Assembly: GCA_039933315.1 (NCBI GenBank)
Contig: JBDTOI010000162.1
Location: forward strand, 1 to 9,061
Source: DASXRU01 sp039933315
GTDB lineage: Bacteria > Acidobacteriota > Blastocatellia > Pyrinomonadales > Pyrinomonadaceae
DNA: 9,061 nucleotides
Direction of reading: 5' to 3'
The notes under the pieces were generated by a model, which did no database searches, was not told the DNA's origin, and worked only from the letters and a program-made list of their open reading frames with translations. Each line of letters opens with the position of its first letter. Position 1 is the stretch's first letter. Made by a program: the position numbers and the translations under genes. This document shows, one piece after another, positions 4,834-9,061 of this stretch.

Positions 4834-7800
4834 CTAGAACTCAAAGCGAAATGCGAATTGCATTTCGCGTGGAGTGCTCGAAGACGATGTGATTTGCCCA
4901 AATGTCGCGCCAGTAATGCCCACGGAAGGCAAGCCAAAGCTGTTGTGGTTCAATGCGTTGTAGGATTCCCAACGTATTTGCAGCCGCTGACTTTCCGACC
5001 ACGGCAGACTGAAGTTCTTCAATACCGCTGTATCGAGATTCCAGAACCTCGGTCCACGGAAAATGTTCCGGTTTCCGATCTCTCCATGGTGCGGGTACCG
5101 TAGGACTCCGTTATTGACCTGTGCAAGAGCAGGATTGAATATCGCCAGCGGATCAGTAAAGAACTGTATTGATCCGTCGGTGGCATCCCGAACCTGACCC
5201 TGCAGGGCGGCATTATTGCCTAGCTGGTTATAGGCCGCCGGGCTGTTGAAATTGAAGCCCACCGGGAAAGCAGTCGTGGAGGTGCCGAAAGGCAGACCAC
5301 TGCGAGCACCGAATATGCCGGTGACTTCCCAGCCGCCGATGATCTGGTTCACCCAGCCAGGTGCGTTGCTGCCCAGCCACTTACCACGACCGAAAGGCAA
5401 CTCGTAAATGAAGTTTGCGTTCCAGAGGTGCCGGATGTCGAAGTCAGAATTGGCTCGACACGTACGGAGGTTGGTGAGATCGCAAACCAGGCCGCCCGCC
5501 ACTGTATTCACGACGCTCGACCCATTATCGATCGAGTGCGACAGCGTATAGTTCAGGTCAAACTGCAGACCCTGCGAGAAGCGCTTGCGCAAGCTGACCA
5601 ACATGCCGTCGTAGGCCGAGGTTCCCTGGTTCGAAATGTAGATGTTTGTGCCGAACTGCGCACTCATACCTACATTTGGATTAAGCAATGCCTGGGCATA
5701 CAGCCGCTGAATCAGGTCCGACGTGTCCCCACGAAGAGTAAACTGTCGGCTGGTCCCGCCACTGGCGATGAAGCGAGTGCAGGAGAGACCGGTAACAGCG
5801 ACGCAATTCCCGCCGTAGTTGGCTATGGCCGCCGCGTTCATCTGGTTCTCAAACCATGGTTGGTTAGTGACCGCGCCACCCGCCACTCCGGCTTGAACCT
5901 GCGCCTGCAGCGCGTTGAGGGCGTCAAACATGAACTGGCCAGAGGCCGGATCCCTGAAATTCAACGCCTGAGCAACGTCCGCCTGGGAGAAGAGCTTCTT
6001 GGCCCTGCGTCCCACATACGAAGCGTCCAGAATGAAATTGCCGGGCAGTTCACGCTGGAACCCCAGACTGTACTGGATCGAGTACGGGATCTTGAACTGC
6101 TGATCCACCGCGTAGTTGAACTCTCCGTCCGCAAGGCCGAACGGGAAAGTGCCATCCACGAACGGAGTAAACGGCCGGGTGATTGTCGGCGCCGTGTTAG
6201 TTACCGGCGGAGCGCCGATGCCAGTGAATCGTGGATCGGCCAGCAACGCCCCAGTCGCAGTCGTAGCACCACCAAAGGTCCTCGATGCTGAGTTGTCAAA
6301 CAGATACGAGACCTGATCCTGAATGAACGTAATGGCACCGCCCGGTCGATCATAGACGACTGATCCACCACCGCGAATTGAAGTCTTGCGGTCGCCGAAT
6401 AGCGTGCCCAGGATCCCACTCTTGAAGGAGGGGCTGTAAGCAAAGCTTAATCTGGGGCCAAAGTTGTTCAGGTCCGTCTCATAGAGAGCGCGGGCGCCGT
6501 TACCTTTGCCGACCAGGTCATAGCGAAGTAAGGGTTCAGCGGTCTCGCCGGAAATACCGGCCAGGTTATTACGCCGTCTGAGGTCGAAGAGTTGCCGCAT
6601 GTCCGTATCCTGAGCGGCCTGGAAGCCATTCGCTTCGTAGGGCGCAGGGGAAAGATGCCAGCGGACTCCGTAAGTGACCGTCAAATCGTTTCGCATCTTC
6701 CAGTTGTCCTGGAAGTACAATTCGAGTTCGTTGTATTTGTAATCGCGGTGCTTTCCCGTGCCGGGAGCAAAGGGAGTACCGTTTACGTCATAATTGAAGT
6801 TGGTGTTGATTGATGCCATCCGCCCCAACAGAAAAGCAAACGAGGCATCATAACTGGTGATCGCGGTGCCGGTTCCAAGGGTGCCGGGTCGCAGGCTGGT
6901 GTCGAGAGCACCCAGGAGACCGCCCAAGCCAACGGAGTTGAAATTGAAGTCGTTGGTTAGGCCGGATTTCGAATCGATGGGTTTATAGCTACCCCCCAAT
7001 GCGATGGTATGCGATCCCTTAGTCCAGGTAAGATCGTCACGGATTGTTGGCACCGTGACAAATCGATCCTGATCACTGATTCCTGCAAACGGGGCGGTCA
7101 GAGTTCCGAAAGTCCAGGAATTCGGAAACGCGGGCCTAAAATTAGTTGGGAACAACAGCCCTGAACGCGACACGCCTACTGTTGCCTGGTTGACAACGGA
7201 TGGGGTGGCGGCCCAGGTGTGGCCCACGACCCACGCATAGTCCTTGACAATGATCTGGGCAGTTTCGGGATCTCCAAGGAACTGTGCCGCGACTGAGTTC
7301 ACCGTATCCGTCTGAGTACGACGGGCGATGTTAAAGCGGCCGAAGAGCCTCTGCTTTTCGGTAGCGTTATAGTCAATGCGCGTCGTATAGGTGTTGTCTG
7401 CTCTCCGGGAAGGCGCGTTGAAGCGGAAGCCGCCGGTGTTGATTCCATCGCCCAGGGTAAGATCGTTGGGCAGCGGATACCGGCCGTTAATAAAGCTCAG
7501 CAGGGCGGCATTCCCGCCGATGTGTCTCGGATCCAGCGCCGCGACCTGTGCCGGCGTCAGGAAGCTGATACACGATGGATTAGTGTTGAGCCGGGCTCCG
7601 GCACACCCTGCGCCGTTATTGCGGTACCCGAGGGTGCCATTGCGAAAATGCGCCAATGGAACCGTGCGGACATAGGTGACACCCTGTGCATCACGTCTCA
7701 TTTCAAGATCGAAGAAGAAGAATGCCTTGTCCCTCTTAATCGGCCCGCCGATGCTGCCGCCGAACTGATTACGAGTTAACTGGGGCACTGGCGATTTCAG

Positions 7801-8649
7801 AGTGCCATCCGCATTGCGGCCAGCTCTGTTATTGAAAAAGCTGTTCGCTGCAGTTGCAGCAGTCCGGTTGTACTCGCGCAGGTTTCCATGAAAGCTGTTG
7901 GTGCCGCTCTTGGTCACCAACTCGACCTGCCCACCGCTGCTGCGACCTTCGGCCGCGTTCGGGTTGGTCGAGACAGCTCGGAACTCCTGGATCGCATCGA
8001 TGGGGGCATTGCCGACTGTAGCCGCAAACTGCCCGGTCGCCTGATCGTTAGCATCGATTCCATCGACCGTAATGTTTCCCTGGTCAGCGCGCGAACCGGT
8101 AACCGAGCCGGCGCGGTTGCCGCCTCCGGAACCCACCGTACCTGAGACTACACCCGGCTGCAGGCCTATCAGGGCTGCCGGTGAATTGCGAACCTGGATG
8201 GGTAATTCCTTTAGCCGACGCTCTTCAATAACGTTGCCGATACTGGCGTCGGTAGTATTCAAGGTAGCCTCGTTCGAGGCCGTAACTTCCACAATGCCGG
8301 ACACCGGTCCGACGGGTAACTGCGCATTATGTGTTTCCGTAGTCGCTACTCCGAGCGCTACGTCATTGATTACCAGAGTCTGGAAGCCAGCGGCGGAAAA
8401 GGTGAGCTTGAAGCCCTGACCGGGCGGCACCTGACTGAACCGGTAGGTTCCCTGGTCATCAGTCGTCGTGGTTAGTTCTTTCGAAGTCTTGGTATCGGTG
8501 AGAGTCACCGCTACCCCGGCTATTGCTGCGCCGGCTGGGTCTCTTACTACACCCGTTACCGCAGATGTCGATTGAGCTGAAGCCACTATAGGAAATAGCA
8601 GCAACAGCAACGACATCACCAGCAGGTGGGCTTTCTTTTTTTCGAACAT
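4834..8649 (-). CDS. TonB-dependent receptor, Oar-like, full length
   Basis: A 1271-residue outer-membrane receptor. Residues 1-25 are a signal peptide (FEKKKAHLLVMSLLLLLFP, cleavage before Q26). Residues about 28-112 are a carboxypeptidase-regulatory-like domain (AVTGVVRDPAGAAIAGVAVT, GTYRFSQVPPG). Residues about 125-250 are the plug (LKELPIQVRNSPAALIGLQP, NITVDGIDAND near 192-202, GGQVELVTKSGTNSFHG). The rest is a large beta-barrel, with the family-typical SDFDIRH and ELPFGRGK near 1068-1088 and a C-terminal aromatic strand ending FRFEF, as needed for BAM insertion. Three close Cys pairs (349/360, 949/957, 1056/1064) suggest disulfide-closed extracellular loops. By family it takes up a ligand with TonB energy; which ligand is unknown. 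AAGGAG (complement of 8655-8660) precedes ATG by five bases. It is monocistronic: sigma-54-like promoter at 8810-8825, terminator at 4758-4785. Confidence 0.95.
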   Translation of the reverse strand: MFEKKKAHLLVMSLLLLLFPIVASAQSTSAVTGVVRDPAGAAIAGVAVTLTDTKTSKELTTTTDDQGTYRFSQVPPGQGFKLTFSAAGFQTLVINDVALGVATTETHNAQLPVGPVSGIVEVTASNEATLNTTDASIGNVIEERRLKELPIQVRNSPAALIGLQPGVVSGTVGSGGGNRAGSVTGSRADQGNITVDGIDANDQATGQFAATVGNAPIDAIQEFRAVSTNPNAAEGRSSGGQVELVTKSGTNSFHGNLREYNRTAATAANSFFNNRAGRNADGTLKSPVPQLTRNQFGGSIGGPIKRDKAFFFFDLEMRRDAQGVTYVRTVPLAHFRNGTLGYRNNGAGCAGARLNTNPSCISFLTPAQVAALDPRHIGGNAALLSFINGRYPLPNDLTLGDGINTGGFRFNAPSRRADNTYTTRIDYNATEKQRLFGRFNIARRTQTDTVNSVAAQFLGDPETAQIIVKDYAWVVGHTWAATPSVVNQATVGVSRSGLLFPTNFRPAFPNSWTFGTLTAPFAGISDQDRFVTVPTIRDDLTWTKGSHTIALGGSYKPIDSKSGLTNDFNFNSVGLGGLLGALDTSLRPGTLGTGTAITSYDASFAFLLGRMASINTNFNYDVNGTPFAPGTGKHRDYKYNELELYFQDNWKMRNDLTVTYGVRWHLSPAPYEANGFQAAQDTDMRQLFDLRRRNNLAGISGETAEPLLRYDLVGKGNGARALYETDLNNFGPRLSFAYSPSFKSGILGTLFGDRKTSIRGGGSVVYDRPGGAITFIQDQVSYLFDNSASRTFGGATTATGALLADPRFTGIGAPPVTNTAPTITRPFTPFVDGTFPFGLADGEFNYAVDQQFKIPYSIQYSLGFQRELPGNFILDASYVGRRAKKLFSQADVAQALNFRDPASGQFMFDALNALQAQVQAGVAGGAVTNQPWFENQMNAAAIANYGGNCVAVTGLSCTRFIASGGTSRQFTLRGDTSDLIQRLYAQALLNPNVGMSAQFGTNIYISNQGTSAYDGMLVSLRKRFSQGLQFDLNYTLSHSIDNGSSVVNTVAGGLVCDLTNLRTCRANSDFDIRHLWNANFIYELPFGRGKWLGSNAPGWVNQIIGGWEVTGIFGARSGLPFGTSTTAFPVGFNFNSPAAYNQLGNNAALQGQVRDATDGSIQFFTDPLAIFNPALAQVNNGVLRYPHHGEIGNRNIFRGPRFWNLDTAVLKNFSLPWSESQRLQIRWESYNALNHNSFGLPSVGITGATFGQITSSSSTPREMQFAFRFEF

Positions 8650-8660
8650 ATATTCTCCTT

Positions 8661-8698
8661 AGTTCTCGTAGTTGACCTCAAACCACCTCGTCAGAACT
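8661..8698 (-). promoter_or_regulatory. Inverted repeat abutting the receptor ribosome site
   Basis: AGTTCT (8661-8666) and AGAACT (8693-8698) can pair. The proximal arm touches the AAGGAG of the large receptor (8655-8660) directly. The stem is only six pairs with a 26-base loop, so it is a weak candidate for translation control. Confidence 0.25.
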
Positions 8699-8740
8699 AT
8701 GAGCAGTGGCTTGAAGATTATCTGGTGTGAGTTCCTGCGA

Positions 8741-8758
8741 GGTTAATCCCTATTAACC
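8741..8758 (-). promoter_or_regulatory. Hairpin in the leader of the large receptor
   Basis: GGTTAAT (8741-8747) pairs perfectly with ATTAACC (8752-8758) around a 4-base loop. It falls about 40 nt after the predicted transcript start and 92 nt before the ATG. The sequence is unlike the hairpins at 654-690 and 949-984, though the general layout (box, start, hairpin, SD) is shared. It could also be an operator dyad. Confidence 0.45.
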
Positions 8759-8809
8759 CGGTACTACCAATGAAGACGGATTTCTACCTCACAATACAGC
8801 TTCCAAATG

Positions 8810-8825
8810 AGCAAGAGCCGTTCCA
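8810..8825 (-). promoter_or_regulatory. Sigma-54 type (-24/-12) promoter of the large receptor
   Basis: The minus strand reads TGGAACGGCTCTTGCT, matching TGGCACR-N4-TTGCW except for A at position 4. GG and GC have the exact 10-base spacing. The predicted start is at 8799-8800, giving a leader of about 150 nt. The box lies 54 bases past the stop codon of the upstream gene, so an enhancer site would be in this short gap (for example CCAGCCGCTGG near 8833-8843) or within the upstream gene. Confidence 0.55.
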
Positions 8826-8879
8826 CACGCTGCCAGCCGCTGGAGCCGCCATTTTCAGGGGACTTGGGCCACGAATCCA

Positions 8880-9061
8880 TCACGCGAAATCCGAAAACTC
8901 AAACTGTTCGTCCAATTTTGTGGAGTTATTCTCTGATCCTCCTGATCTATCAGAACTCTTCTTCACAACTTCAAACTCGAACTGCAGTTCCTTGCCGCGA
9001 AGAATGCTCGAAAGATAAAACTCCCAGAACTTGCGCGCAAACCGCAGCCCCGGCCAGCGCT
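8880..9061 (-). CDS. C-terminal end of an unrecognised gene (enters from right edge)
   Basis: One minus-strand frame is open from the window edge to TGA at 8880-8882, giving 59 residues. It begins RWPGLRFARKFWEFYLSSIL and continues RGKELQFEFEVVKK, then a Ser/Asn/Gly-rich acidic tail ending EFSDFA. The amphipathic, aromatic-rich first part followed by a charged segment looks like real protein; the other two minus-strand frames close earlier. The family is not recognisable from this tail. It runs in the same direction as the large receptor, but the receptor's own promoter lies between them, and no terminator follows its stop. Confidence 0.6.
   Translation of the reverse strand, partial: RWPGLRFARKFWEFYLSSILRGKELQFEFEVVKKSSDRSGGSENNSTKLDEQFEFSDFA

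Noticed and set aside
5428..6291. Plus-strand frame of 287 codons inside the large receptor gene
   Set aside because: It is antisense to a well-supported barrel sequence, has no ribosome site or protein-like motifs, and is Arg-rich as expected from a shadow frame.
8770..9018. Plus-strand frame of 82 codons in the right end
   Set aside because: It lies opposite the sigma-54 box and a protein-like minus-strand frame, and has no ribosome site.

Overview
The window reads as a chromosomal piece of a Gram-negative, surface-specialised bacterium, most likely an Acidobacteriota member of the Blastocatellia type. That assignment is an inference from style: a 1271-residue Oar-like TonB-dependent receptor with an N-terminal carboxypeptidase-regulatory-like domain, a second receptor of the same kind, a secreted TPR protein and a LolA-like periplasmic protein, all with signal peptides. 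No rRNA, tRNA, IS element, CRISPR array or phage gene was seen.

Layout from left to right. (1) 1-619, minus: the first 206 codons of an Oar-like TonB-dependent receptor that runs off the left edge. (2) 620-1270: non-coding or weakly coding DNA holding two diverged tandem copies of one promoter/5'-leader module. Each copy has a -24/-12 (sigma-54) type box, a conserved block at the predicted transcription start, a hairpin and an AAGGAG ribosome site before ATG. Only the copy nearest the receptor is followed by a receptor gene; the other opens a 58-codon ORF. (3) A terminator at 1231-1269, then a LolA-like secreted protein (1385-2284, minus) that appears to start at TTG. (4) A 328-base divergent intergenic region. 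(5) A secreted beta-domain plus TPR protein (2613-3689, plus). (6) A convergent gap, then a small secreted protein of unknown function (3917-4609, minus) with a structured leader. (7) A strong terminator (4758-4785) closing the large TonB-dependent receptor (4834-8649, minus), which has its own sigma-54 type promoter at 8810-8825 and a roughly 150-nt leader. (8) The last 59 codons of an unrecognised gene entering from the right edge (8880-9061, minus).

Every gene whose N-terminus is visible, apart from the doubtful 58-codon ORF, carries a signal peptide, so the locus serves the cell envelope: two outer-membrane SusC/Oar-like channels plus periplasmic or secreted accessory proteins. The most unusual feature is regulatory. 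Both receptor genes have sigma-54-like promoters about 140-150 nt upstream of the start codon. The left receptor has the whole promoter/leader module in tandem, with base-pair-preserving changes in the hairpin. All assignments come from reading the sequence only; no database search was possible.
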